Part shown: one piece after another, positions 36,040 through 45,510 of the stretch
Layout: each line of letters starts with the position of its first letter
Numbering within the stretch: position 1 is the first letter of the stretch
DNA from: Calothrix sp. MO_192.B10
Lineage (GTDB): Bacteria > Cyanobacteriota > Cyanobacteriia > Cyanobacteriales > Nostocaceae
Reading direction: 5' to 3'
Length of the DNA: 60,745 nt
NCBI GenBank assembly: GCA_030065055.1
Contig: JASJDS010000005.1
Coordinates: 1-60,745, forward strand
Program-made: the position numbers and the translations under genes
The notes under the pieces: model-generated
Seen by the model: the letters and a program-made list of their open reading frames with translations, nothing else
What the model was told of the DNA's origin: nothing
Databases searched by the model: none

Positions 36040-36078
36040 CTGATAACTGATAACTGATAACTGATAACTGATAACTGA
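36040..36078. repeat. STRR (CTGATAA)5 abutting a start codon
   Basis: Five perfect copies of CTGATAA followed by CTGAA and then the ATG of the methyltransferase gene at 36080. The array fills the space where a ribosome-binding site would be. Confidence 0.95.
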
Positions 36079-36079
36079 A

Positions 36080-37768
36080 ATGACATTGCCACAACCGAAA
36101 AATCAAAACTTTCTTGCAAAAGATGAAGCTTTGATTTACGATTGGCGTATCCATAGTATTCGTCAAGCACTGAAGCAAAAAGGAAAAGCTACCGGAACTT
36201 TAGAAATCCAAGATTTGCTAGACTTGGGTCATTTGGATCAATACCATTATTTTGGCAGCCAAGCTTGCGATCGCGCTATCGATTATTTATCCCTAAATCC
36301 CAACTCTCGTGTTTTGGATATTGGCAGTGGTGTTGGCGGTCCAGCACGATATATTAGCCATAAAACAGATTGTCACTTCCGATGTGTAGAATTAAGAAAT
36401 GATTTCAATGAAATTGCTGAGGAATTAACCCAACGGATGGGACTCCACAAGCACATTAAATACCTCACTGGTAGCATTCTTAGTTCCCAAGTTCTTGATG
36501 CTTTGTTGCCCAATTCATTTGACAGCATCATTTCTTTTCTTTGCTTATTACATATTGAAAACCGTGACAAGGTTTTGGAAATTTGTTTTCGTTCTTTGAA
36601 GGAAAATGGCTGTATTTACATTGAGGATTATGTTGCGAATTGCAACCTTTCACCAGAAATACAAAACACTCTCAAAGAAGTAGTTCAATCTTCCTATGTG
36701 CCTACCCGTGAAGCCTACCGATATCACTTTGAACGTGCAGGATTTACCGACATTTGTTTCATTGATTTAACAACAGGATGGAAACCTTGGGTAGAAGAAC
36801 GCTATCAAAAATTCATCAAGTCGAAAGAAGAATCAATTACAATATTTGGTGAAGAAGTTTTTCAACACCGCAGTGAATTTTACCGCACTGTTCGAGACTT
36901 ATTTAAAAGTGGTAACATTGGTGGAACATTGATAACTGCAAAGAGACCTTCAGCTTCACAAATACACCAAGTACCTGATAACTATTTCTCCCCTTTAACC
37001 TCTGTTTACAGTGAGCAATACCATTTCTTTCTCGAAGATGGTTCTCTGATTGCTCTGAGATATTTCCAAACCGAAACCCTCGAACATTACTCCGCTTGGT
37101 GGAGCGATACCCAAGGCAATTCCCGGGAACTGATTAATACCTCGGAACAAAAAGGTTCAAGTACACATATTTCTTTCCAAAAAGATAATAAAACCGGAAC
37201 TATTTGTTTACCAGAAGCCAATTTAGAAATAAAATTTGCAGTCGCAACCCAATTTACCTGGGAGGTACCTGCTGAAGAAAATCAGCGCGCTGTCATCCAC
37301 CAACCACAACTTCTATGCACAGTTAACACAAATAATGTCACTCAGAAAGCTATAGGTTATTGCAAAATTTATCAGGGTAATTATCCCAAATTTTGGGGCT
37401 ATCATTTTGTTCATGCTTTCTTTCCTGATTACGGAATTATTTGGAGTGCTGATGCCACATTTGGTCAAGAAAAATATAATTATTTCAAATTTCTCAACAC
37501 TTCTCAAACAGAACAGCAAATCCTGTTAAATGGAGAAAATTCCTATCATCGTCAAACAAGTGCTCATGGCTGCATTAACAATCAAATTTACCATTTGAAC
37601 TTTAATCTAAATAGCTTTGCAACTTGGTCGAGCATTCTGCGGCATAAAACATCAACGATGGAAAGTAATTTACGCTTGGAATATAGACCTGCCATTTTAG
37701 AAATAGATGACAAACAAGTGAGTCAGGGAATTTGTCTCAAAGAATCTTGTTTTGGCACAATTGCATAA
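36080..37768 (+). CDS. SAM methyltransferase fused to a C-terminal beta-rich domain
   Basis: 562 aa. Residues about 1-295 form a class I methyltransferase: motif I is VLDIGSGVGGPARYI (near 77-91), the acidic loop is CVELRNDF, and FDSIISFLCLLHIENRD is the post-II region. It resembles small-molecule or phosphoethanolamine-type enzymes. Residues about 300-562 are a separate aromatic, beta-rich domain with YPKFWGYHFVHAFF followed by PDYGIIWSADATFGQEKY. This recalls AttH/hydroxyneurosporene-synthase-like lipocalin folds, but the match is only impressionistic. No signal peptide. It lies between nadA (106 bp) and nadB (183 bp), and its start is abutted by a heptamer array. Substrate unknown. Confidence 0.75.
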   Translation: MTLPQPKNQNFLAKDEALIYDWRIHSIRQALKQKGKATGTLEIQDLLDLGHLDQYHYFGSQACDRAIDYLSLNPNSRVLDIGSGVGGPARYISHKTDCHFRCVELRNDFNEIAEELTQRMGLHKHIKYLTGSILSSQVLDALLPNSFDSIISFLCLLHIENRDKVLEICFRSLKENGCIYIEDYVANCNLSPEIQNTLKEVVQSSYVPTREAYRYHFERAGFTDICFIDLTTGWKPWVEERYQKFIKSKEESITIFGEEVFQHRSEFYRTVRDLFKSGNIGGTLITAKRPSASQIHQVPDNYFSPLTSVYSEQYHFFLEDGSLIALRYFQTETLEHYSAWWSDTQGNSRELINTSEQKGSSTHISFQKDNKTGTICLPEANLEIKFAVATQFTWEVPAEENQRAVIHQPQLLCTVNTNNVTQKAIGYCKIYQGNYPKFWGYHFVHAFFPDYGIIWSADATFGQEKYNYFKFLNTSQTEQQILLNGENSYHRQTSAHGCINNQIYHLNFNLNSFATWSSILRHKTSTMESNLRLEYRPAILEIDDKQVSQGICLKESCFGTIA

Positions 37769-37951
37769 ATTTAGCTTTGTCCCACATTTATAGCAAAAGT
37801 CAAAAGTCACGCATACTTGCGGAAGCCACTGACGGGTTTACAAAAATCAAAAGTCAAATACTTGCTGTGAATTGGTTTTGGCTTTTGATGATGTCCTAAC
37901 TTATCTGGCGACCGCTTTTCTGAAGCTCTGTTTAATCTCCACTGCCCAAAT

Positions 37952-39688
37952 ATGGGCAAAATCATGCAAAAAAATCAAATTTTTTCTTCCAGCTCATCAA
38001 AATCATCAAATATCCCCTCTCAGTTTGATATTTTGGTGATTGGTTCCGGTGCAGCAGGACTTTATGCTGCTTTGCGCTTACCAGCCCATTTACAAGTGGG
38101 CTTAATTACCAAAGATACTGTTAAGGCAGGATCGAGTAACTGGGCTCAAGGAGGAATTGCTGCGGCGATCGATCCTTCTGATACTGCACATTTGCACTTT
38201 GAGGATACCATAAAGGCGGGTGCAGGTCTTTGCGAACCAGAAGCAGTACAGTTTTTGGTAGAAAACGGCTCGGAAGCGATCGCATCTCTGTTAGAATTGG
38301 GAGTTTCATTTGATCGTCATGGGGAAAAACTCACCATGACTTTAGAAGCAGCCCATTCCCGTCCCCGTGTCCTCCATTCTGCAGATACCACAGGGCGAGC
38401 AATTGTTGATACCCTCGCCCAACAGGTTTTAGAGCGAAAGAATATTCAGATAATATCCCAAGCATTCGCCTTAAGTTTATGGCTGAATGAATCCACAGGG
38501 AATTGTCAGGGAATTAGTCTACTCTATCAGGAACAGATTATCTGGATTAGGTCTTCTGCGGTGATTTTAGCCACTGGCGGTGGAGGGCAAATTTTTTCCC
38601 AAACCACCAATCCCACGGTTAGTACAGGAGATGGGATAGCATTGGCTTGGCGTGCAGGAGCCTTAATGCGGGATTTAGAATTTTTCCAATTTCATCCCAC
38701 CGCATTAACCATACCGGGAGCACCCCGTTTTTTGATTAGTGAGGCGGTACGAGGAGAAGGTGCCCATTTGGTAGATTGCCAAGGACAGCGTTTTGCTTTT
38801 AACTATCATCCCCAAGGAGAGTTAGCACCCAGAGATGTTGTTAGTCGGGCAATTTTTACTCACTTGCAGAAAACAAAACCAGAACCCTATTGTGTTTACC
38901 TGGATTTGCAACCCATAGAAGCCCAGAAAATTCGCTATCGTTTTCCCAATATCATCAAAGTCTGTCAGCAGTGGGGCATTGATGTGTTTACCCAACCCAT
39001 TCCCGTGTCTCCTGCTGCTCATTATTGGATGGGAGGAATTGTAACTGATTTAGATAGTAGCACCTCCATTGGTGGATTATATGCTATTGGTGAAACTGCC
39101 AGCACGGGGGTTCACGGTGCTAATCGTTTAGCGAGTAATTCCTTGCTAGAATGCATTGTTTTTGCAGTTCAATTGTCCCAGATAGCGGTTAAACCTCAGG
39201 TTAATGCTGGTGATGATAATGGATATCAATCTCTCCCAGTGAGGAAAAAACACAAGGACTGGAGTCACGAGATGGAAAAGATTAACTCAATCAGACAAAA
39301 GTTACCTAAACTTATGTGGCACAGTGCAGGTATTTGTCGCTCTCAAGCCATCCTGGAAGAGGCGATCGCCCAACTAAATATTTGGCGTTCTCAACTCGCT
39401 GATTTGGATGTGATCCAATGTTTACTCAAGGCGACTCCCAACCAAACTGTGCAATTAAGCTCAAATCAGGCACAACAGCAGCTGAAGCTAGCTGCAGAAA
39501 CCCTCAATCTCACTGATATGGGCTATTTAATCTTGAAAAGTGCAGCTTGGCGCACCGAAAGTAGAGGCGGACATTACCGCAGTGATTATCCTCAAACTTC
39601 TGCTGATTGGCAATTCCATACTCTAATCCAAGGGGATGATTGGCTTCAATCTACCAAAGTTATCCATCAAGCAATACAGTTGAGTTAA
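37952..39688 (+). CDS. nadB: L-aspartate oxidase
   Basis: FAD enzyme oxidising L-aspartate to iminoaspartate, the substrate of NadA. 578 aa with a poorly conserved Ser-rich N-terminus. The FAD-binding motif is DILVIGSGAAGLYAAL (about 26-41). It is followed by SSNWAQGGIAAAI, LEAAHSRPRVLHSADTTG and the active-site region FHPTALTIPGAPRFLISEAV, REGAHLVD-type EGAHLVDCQGQRF and GETASTGVHGANRLASNSL. The C-terminal helical domain is complete. An ATG four codons downstream is an alternative start. Same strand as nadA, with one gene between. Confidence 0.96.
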   Translation: MGKIMQKNQIFSSSSSKSSNIPSQFDILVIGSGAAGLYAALRLPAHLQVGLITKDTVKAGSSNWAQGGIAAAIDPSDTAHLHFEDTIKAGAGLCEPEAVQFLVENGSEAIASLLELGVSFDRHGEKLTMTLEAAHSRPRVLHSADTTGRAIVDTLAQQVLERKNIQIISQAFALSLWLNESTGNCQGISLLYQEQIIWIRSSAVILATGGGGQIFSQTTNPTVSTGDGIALAWRAGALMRDLEFFQFHPTALTIPGAPRFLISEAVRGEGAHLVDCQGQRFAFNYHPQGELAPRDVVSRAIFTHLQKTKPEPYCVYLDLQPIEAQKIRYRFPNIIKVCQQWGIDVFTQPIPVSPAAHYWMGGIVTDLDSSTSIGGLYAIGETASTGVHGANRLASNSLLECIVFAVQLSQIAVKPQVNAGDDNGYQSLPVRKKHKDWSHEMEKINSIRQKLPKLMWHSAGICRSQAILEEAIAQLNIWRSQLADLDVIQCLLKATPNQTVQLSSNQAQQQLKLAAETLNLTDMGYLILKSAAWRTESRGGHYRSDYPQTSADWQFHTLIQGDDWLQSTKVIHQAIQLS

Positions 39689-40763
39689 AGTTAACAACTG
39701 AAAATACTCCTGCTTTTAAGTATGGGGTTCTCTACATCCTACACCCTATCCCCTACACCCTGTTCATTTTTGACTCTACACGGATAAATCCACACGGCTT
39801 GTATCCAGTCTATTGTTGATTCAAGAAGAGGCAGGGGAGCAGGTAGAGGAGGAGTTCTTAGATGTTCAGATGGGGATTGTACCCCACCTGAGGTGAAAAC
39901 GACTTACAGAAGTCGGGGATTGTGACCCTTGTTTTGCTTCGTTCCACGGCAGTCCCGATGAAAAAATTTTTCACCACCAAGCATGAAAGAGAGTTCTTTC
40001 CCCTACACTCCATACCCTACACCCCACACCCTCTTTCAAGCTAGTCCCCCACGGTCAAATCCCACAACCTGCGGATCTGAAAATGCGGGGGTGACTAACT
40101 CCTCAAGGGCGCACGCAATGCGCCCCTACAAGAGCGCTGATTAACTATTTTCAAGTTAGCCCCCCACGAGAAAATCTCACGACCAAGCATGAAAATACTT
40201 CCTTCACTCCTTCACTCCTACTCTACTCTTCGAGAAGCCAATCCGTGTCTACGAGAAGCCACTTCGTGTCTACACTCCTTCACTCCCTATTTTCTAGCTA
40301 GTCCCCCATGAGAAAATCTCACAACTAAGCCATGAAAATATATCTCAAGTGCGGCTCCCACACCTAAGTTGTCAACCACCAACCATCAACTAACAACTAA
40401 CAACTAACAACTAACAACCATTTTCAAGCTAGGAGGGAAGAGGCATTCCCCCTGCTTCATATTCAATGTATAAAATAATTATCTGTTCTCAGAAATATTA
40501 TGGATGCTCTACCCTTTTAGTGATAAAATTTTTTTCAATTACATTTTTCTAAATGTCCGGAAACTAAGAGTGACCCCAAGAAAAACTGGTTATCAATAAC
40601 CCAAAACAGTTATTACTGATAGAAAAGTCTCGTCACCGGATACAATACTTAAGTGTTCATCAAAAATTTATCAAAAAATGAGAAGGCAATAGAAAAACTT
40701 ATAGAAACCCACAAAGTTTGATTGCTAAACTGTCAACTATACAATCTATTTGGGCTCATATAC
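39689..40763. repeat. 1-kb non-coding region made largely of repeats
   Basis: No gene is supported. It contains a half copy of the GATCCCCGACTTC palindrome (about 39901-39921). Three copies of a roughly 50-bp unit, TTTCAAGCTAGTCCCCCACG...AAAATCTCACGACCAAGC then ATGAAAATA, lie at about 40034, 40148 and 40289. Two tandem AGAAGCC...GTGTCTAC small repeats are at about 40233-40276. TCCTTCACTCC and CAACTAA heptamers fill about 40198-40222 and 40371-40420. The last 280 bp before the protease gene are AT-rich and probably hold its promoter. Confidence 0.75.
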
Positions 40764-42104
40764 ATGAACCAATCTGAGAAAAGTTACTCCCTTCGCCAGG
40801 TAGCCATGATTGGTGGAGCTATAGCCACCACTGCTATATTCACTACATTTGGTCCAGCTTGGTGTCGCTCTGTCCGCGCTGCTCTACAAGATAGTCCTAA
40901 AGCAATTGTTGACCAAGTCTGGCAATTGGTTAATCGTGAATATGTAGATGGCACTTTTAATAAAAAAGATTGGCAAGCTGTCAGACAAAGCTTGTTGAGC
41001 AAGAACTACACGTCTCGCCAACAAGCCTATGCTGCCATTCGCAAAGCCCTAGAGCAGTTGGAAGATCCTTACACTCGTTTCATGGAACCCAGGCAATACC
41101 AAGCTCTTACCAGGCAAACTTCTGGGGAAGTTTCTGGGATTGGGATTCGCATGGAGATGAATCGAAGAACCCGATTTTTGACGGTGATAGAAGCTTTAGA
41201 AAATTCTCCTGCATCCCAAGCAGGGATTAAAGCCGGGGATCGGATTTTGGCAATTGATGGTAAACCCACTTACGGAATGAGAATCCAAGATGCCTCTAAA
41301 CTAATTCGCGGTAAGGTGGGTTCGGTAATTACCTTGCGTATGGGCAGAAGAGGTAATCCATCTTTCAATCTTAAACTCACAAGGGCAAGGATTGAAGTTC
41401 CCACTGTTCGCTCTGCTCTGAGGGTAGAAGGAGATCGCCGCATTGGCTATATTCGCTTGCGAGAATTCAGTGCCCATGCATCCGAGCAAATGGCAAAAGC
41501 TATTCGCAGATTAAATAACCAGAGAGTAGATGGTTTTGTCTTAGATTTACGGGGAAATCCTGGTGGTTTGTTACAAGCGAGCATTGAGATTGCCCGGATG
41601 TGGTTAGATGATGGAGCGATTGTTCGTACTGTGGATCGTAGGGGAAGTAGTGAGATAACTAAAGCGAAGAATACTGCTTTGACTAAACGCCCATTGGTGG
41701 TACTAGTAGATAATAACTCGGCTAGTGCTAGTGAAATTCTTACTGGCGCGCTCAAGGATAATAAGCGAGCTATAGTTGTTGGCAGTCAAACCTTTGGTAA
41801 GGCTTTGGTACAGTCGGTACATGAATTGGTTGATGGTTCTGGTTTAGCAATTACTATTGCCCATTACTACACACCAAAAGGTACGGATATTAATCGTAAG
41901 GGCATTACACCGGATATCAAAATCGAGTTGACAGAGGCGCAAGAACGTAAATTAGCAGCTAATCCTAATTTAATAGGAACTCAAAACGATCCCCAATATG
42001 CTAGGGCATTAACGGCACTGACAAATAATTATTTAGCTAAACCTTTACAAAATCTGCCCTCACGTTCGGCAGTATTTCCTCAAAGACAAATTAAGCGATT
42101 TTAA
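40764..42104 (+). CDS. C-terminal processing protease (S41, CtpA family)
   Basis: 446 aa from MNQSEKSYSLRQVAM. An upstream in-frame start adds 14 unrelated residues. A basic N-terminus and hydrophobic core (GGAIATTAIFTTFGPAWC) form a signal sequence, so it acts in the thylakoid lumen or periplasm. A PDZ domain covers about 115-210 (SGIGIRMEM, SQAGIKAGDRILAIDG). The S41 protease has LDLRGNPGGLLQASIEIA, the catalytic Ser in NNSASASEILTGAL (near 330) and the Lys in SQTFGKALVQS (near 355). In cyanobacteria CtpA matures the D1 protein; there are paralogues, and which one this is cannot be fixed by eye. Confidence 0.92.
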   Translation: MNQSEKSYSLRQVAMIGGAIATTAIFTTFGPAWCRSVRAALQDSPKAIVDQVWQLVNREYVDGTFNKKDWQAVRQSLLSKNYTSRQQAYAAIRKALEQLEDPYTRFMEPRQYQALTRQTSGEVSGIGIRMEMNRRTRFLTVIEALENSPASQAGIKAGDRILAIDGKPTYGMRIQDASKLIRGKVGSVITLRMGRRGNPSFNLKLTRARIEVPTVRSALRVEGDRRIGYIRLREFSAHASEQMAKAIRRLNNQRVDGFVLDLRGNPGGLLQASIEIARMWLDDGAIVRTVDRRGSSEITKAKNTALTKRPLVVLVDNNSASASEILTGALKDNKRAIVVGSQTFGKALVQSVHELVDGSGLAITIAHYYTPKGTDINRKGITPDIKIELTEAQERKLAANPNLIGTQNDPQYARALTALTNNYLAKPLQNLPSRSAVFPQRQIKRF

Positions 42105-42863
42105 ATTAATGATTTTAGATTGGGAATAATAGTGATGCCTTAAGAATCTCCGTGGCTTTAGCCTGGAGAGTGTCAATTTGACAGGTTCACCTTGGATTTA
42201 CAGCAATGGCTAACCAGCTAGGTTCACGTCTTCCCCGTTTGCGTAAGGCTTACGGACGACCTTGCGGTACGCGCAGTGTGCGCTTCGCGCTCAGTCTGCC
42301 CGAAGGGCATACTTTGCCGAGTACATACTTTAATACCCAAAGGGTAGCCTCTTAGTCAGTTCCCCCTTCAGCGACGATAAACATCTTGCCATATATTCGT
42401 TATGAGTTCAAGTCTCTGCCCTTGCTCTCATCCCCCAGTTCCGAAGACTCCACGGGGGTTGGGTCTAAACGTGTAAAAATCCGGCAGCATGAAGGAAAAA
42501 CCGCCCCACGCTCACCAGACATAAACCTGATAATTTCAAACCAGCCCTTCAACAAAGTAAGGGCTGGTAGTTCATTGAAGCGGACTGATCGCAAGGAGTG
42601 TTAACAGTTAACAGTTCCATCCCTTGGGTTTAGGGTGGTATTACCAGTTGCTTTAGCTGAAACAAAAATTCATCCCATGCTCCCGCTTCACGGTGAGTCG
42701 TGGGATAAATTTTTGGGCGATGACGAATTGACCCTAACCAATTCAATGCTGTTAATTACCAGAATTAAAGCCAGTTTACAAACATAGTATAAAAAAATGG
42801 CAATATTGACTTTCTTGAGTCAACAATAGCTATAGCTAGACAGATATGGAGTTTTGCTAATTT
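42105..42863. mobile_element. Non-coding IS200/IS605-like remnant
   Basis: No open frame of note. At 42142-42176 is the end hairpin AAGAATCTCCGTGGCTTTAG then CCTGGAGAGTGTCAA, the same as at 9258 and 14770. A structured, GC-richer segment follows with several inverted repeats (for example CCAGCCCTT / AAGGGCTGG at about 42541-42567). The last is a 14-bp hairpin with one mismatch, AAAAATTCATCCCA with TGGGATAAATTTTT (42664-42714). This looks like transposon non-coding DNA, perhaps guide-RNA-like, without its tnpB. The boundary towards the glgP promoter is uncertain. Confidence 0.55.
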
Positions 42864-45422
42864 ATGCAACCTATTCGCACATTTAATGTTTCTCCTTCTT
42901 TACCTCCGCGACTCGAACCCCTACGAAAACTGGCGTATAACTTACATTGGGATTGGAATGTTGAGACAAAAGACTTATTTCGTCGCTTAGATCCAGATTT
43001 ATGGGAATCTAGCCATCACAACCCGGTATTAATGCTCGGTACCATTAGCCAAGAGCGGTTGTTAGAAGTTCTGGAAGATGATGGCTTTCTGGCGCAAATG
43101 GATCGATCGCTACTTCAGTTAGAAGATTATTTGAAGGAAGGTACTTGGTATCAAAAACAACGTCCTAACCATGACAAGGAATGTTATGCCTATTTTTCGG
43201 CGGAGTTTGGGCTAACAGATTGTTTGCCGATTTACTCTGGCGGTTTAGGGGTATTGGCTGGGGATCACTTAAAGTCTTCTAGCGATTTGGGTTTACCATT
43301 AGTAGGTGTGGGGTTACTTTACCAGCAAGGTTATTTTGCTCAGTATCTGAATGTGGATGGTTGGCAGCAAGAACGCTATCCCATCAATGATTTTTACAAT
43401 ATGACTTTACATCTGGAACGCAATCCAGATGGTTCTGAATTACGGATTGAGGTGGATTATCCCGGACGTATAGTATATGCCAGGGTATGGCGCGTACAGG
43501 TGGGTAAAGTACCACTGTATATGTTAGATACCAATATTGAACCAAATAATCCTTATGACCACGATATCACCGATCAACTTTACGGTGGTGATACCGATAC
43601 GCGGATACACCAGGAAATTATGCTGGGTGTAGGTGGGGTGCGGATGTTGAAGGCACTGGGGTATAATGTCACCGCTTACCATATGAATGAAGGTCACGCT
43701 GCTTTTTCTGCCTTGGAACGTATCCGGATGTTGATTCAGGAAGAAGGGCTGAATTTTGCTGACGCAAGGCAAGTTGTGGCTTCTACAAATATTTTTACCA
43801 CCCATACACCAGTGCCCGCAGGGATTGACTTGTTCCCTTCCGATAAAGTTTTACACTACTTGGGACATTATGCAGATATCTTTGGTTTCCCCAAAGATCA
43901 TTTTTTAGCACTGGGAAGGGAAAATACCGGGGATTTATCTGCGCCTTTTAGTATGGCGGTACTGGCTTTGAAAATGGCGGGATTTTCCAATGGTGTGGCA
44001 CAGCTACATGGTTCTGTATCCCGGCAAATGTTTCAGGGGTTGTGGCAAAATGTACCTGTCCAGGAAGTTCCCATTAAAGCTATTACTAACGGCGTTCATG
44101 CCCGCAGTTGTGTAGCCAAATCTACCCAAGAGTTATATGATCGCTACTTAGGACCAAATTGGTCATCAGCACCAGTAGATAACCCCTTGTGGGAGCGGAT
44201 GGATTCTATCCCAGATGAAGAATTGTGGCGCAACCACGAACGGTGTCGCCTGGATATGATATTGTACGTCAGGGATCATCTAGTCAAACATTTGCGCGAT
44301 CGCGGTGGTTCTACTTCCGACATTACCCAAGCCCAAGAAGTCCTCGATCCCTATGCTTTTACCATTGGTTTTGCCCGACGCTTCGCCACCTACAAACGGG
44401 CAACCCTATGGATGCGAGATTTGCCACGAATCAAACAGATTCTATTAGGGGACAAACACCGCAAGGTACAATTTGTGATTGCAGGTAAAGCACACCCCAA
44501 AGATATTCCTGGCAAAGAACTAATCCGCGATATCAACCATTTCATCCGGGAGCACGGCTTAGAAAAACAAGTGGTATTTGTTCCTAACTATGACATTCAC
44601 ATATCCCGGTTGATGGTAGCCGGTTGTGATATTTGGTTAAATACACCCCGTCGTCCCCGAGAAGCTTCTGGTACTAGTGGGATGAAAGCAGCAATGAATG
44701 GCTTACCCAATTTAAGTGTTTTAGATGGTTGGTGGGATGAAGCGGATCATGTCAACACTGGTTGGGCCATTGGAAATGGGGAGATTTATGACGATCCCAA
44801 TTACCAAGATGAGGTAGAAGCAAATGCCCTTTATGACTTACTAGAAAAAGAAGTTGTCCCCCTATTTTACGATCGCGATGCCGATGGCTTACCCAGAAAT
44901 TGGATTGCCAAAATGAAGAATGCCATTCGCCTAAATTGTCCCTTCTTCAACACCTCGCGGATGTTAAGCGAATACGCTCAACGGGCATATTTTCCAGCCA
45001 GCGATCGCTACTATACCCTCACCAAGGATCAATACGCACCAGCCAAAGAATTAGCAGCTTGGAAAGCCAATCTCAAAGACCATTGGTATAACATCAAAAT
45101 TAAAGACATTGATGTCTCCTCAGATACAGACATTGAAGTTAATCAAACCGTTACCGTTAAAGCAACCCTGGATTTGGCCACTTTAACCAACGATGACCTA
45201 CAAGTAGAAATATACCAAGGTGCGATCGATGCCAATGGCGATATTGTCAACGCCATACCAGTGGTCATGAATTACCAAGGTAAGGATACACAAGGATTAA
45301 GTATTTATACGGTTAACATTACCTACACCAAGTCTGGCTTACAGGGTTTATCTTTACGGATACTGCCAAAAAATAAATACCTTGCCAATCCCTATGAACC
45401 CAGGTTGATTGCTTGGGCATAG
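42864..45422 (+). CDS. glgP: Alpha-glucan phosphorylase (GT35), paralogue 2
   Basis: Glycogen phosphorylase, 852 aa, 120 residues longer than paralogue 1. The catalytic core has the same blocks: YFSAEFGLTDCLPIYSGGLG with VLAGDHLKSSSDLG, YHMNEGHAAFSALE, FTTHTPVPAGID, FTIGFARRFATYKRATLW and the PLP site REASGTSGMKAAMNG with its lysine. After about residue 720 there is a C-terminal extension (IKIKDIDVSSDTDIEVNQTV ... LSLRILPKN) that looks like an all-beta, immunoglobulin-like domain, possibly for glucan binding. GGAG about 12 nt upstream is a plausible ribosome-binding site. It is monocistronic, and transcription starts within or beyond an insertion-sequence remnant. Confidence 0.93.
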   Translation: MQPIRTFNVSPSLPPRLEPLRKLAYNLHWDWNVETKDLFRRLDPDLWESSHHNPVLMLGTISQERLLEVLEDDGFLAQMDRSLLQLEDYLKEGTWYQKQRPNHDKECYAYFSAEFGLTDCLPIYSGGLGVLAGDHLKSSSDLGLPLVGVGLLYQQGYFAQYLNVDGWQQERYPINDFYNMTLHLERNPDGSELRIEVDYPGRIVYARVWRVQVGKVPLYMLDTNIEPNNPYDHDITDQLYGGDTDTRIHQEIMLGVGGVRMLKALGYNVTAYHMNEGHAAFSALERIRMLIQEEGLNFADARQVVASTNIFTTHTPVPAGIDLFPSDKVLHYLGHYADIFGFPKDHFLALGRENTGDLSAPFSMAVLALKMAGFSNGVAQLHGSVSRQMFQGLWQNVPVQEVPIKAITNGVHARSCVAKSTQELYDRYLGPNWSSAPVDNPLWERMDSIPDEELWRNHERCRLDMILYVRDHLVKHLRDRGGSTSDITQAQEVLDPYAFTIGFARRFATYKRATLWMRDLPRIKQILLGDKHRKVQFVIAGKAHPKDIPGKELIRDINHFIREHGLEKQVVFVPNYDIHISRLMVAGCDIWLNTPRRPREASGTSGMKAAMNGLPNLSVLDGWWDEADHVNTGWAIGNGEIYDDPNYQDEVEANALYDLLEKEVVPLFYDRDADGLPRNWIAKMKNAIRLNCPFFNTSRMLSEYAQRAYFPASDRYYTLTKDQYAPAKELAAWKANLKDHWYNIKIKDIDVSSDTDIEVNQTVTVKATLDLATLTNDDLQVEIYQGAIDANGDIVNAIPVVMNYQGKDTQGLSIYTVNITYTKSGLQGLSLRILPKNKYLANPYEPRLIAWA

Positions 45423-45424
45423 TG

Positions 45425-45510
45425 AGAAGAGGAGGGAAGGAGGGAAGGAGGGAAGGAGGGAAGGAGGGAAGAATTCTAACTCCCTCACTCCCTCACTCCC
45501 TCACTCACCC
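45425..45510. repeat. STRR/octamer block between convergent genes
   Basis: Five GGAGGGAA octamers (about 45431-45470) followed by CTCCCTCA heptamer-like units (about 45478-45504). The second part runs into the stop end of the minus-strand DUF429 gene and encodes its last residues. Confidence 0.9.
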
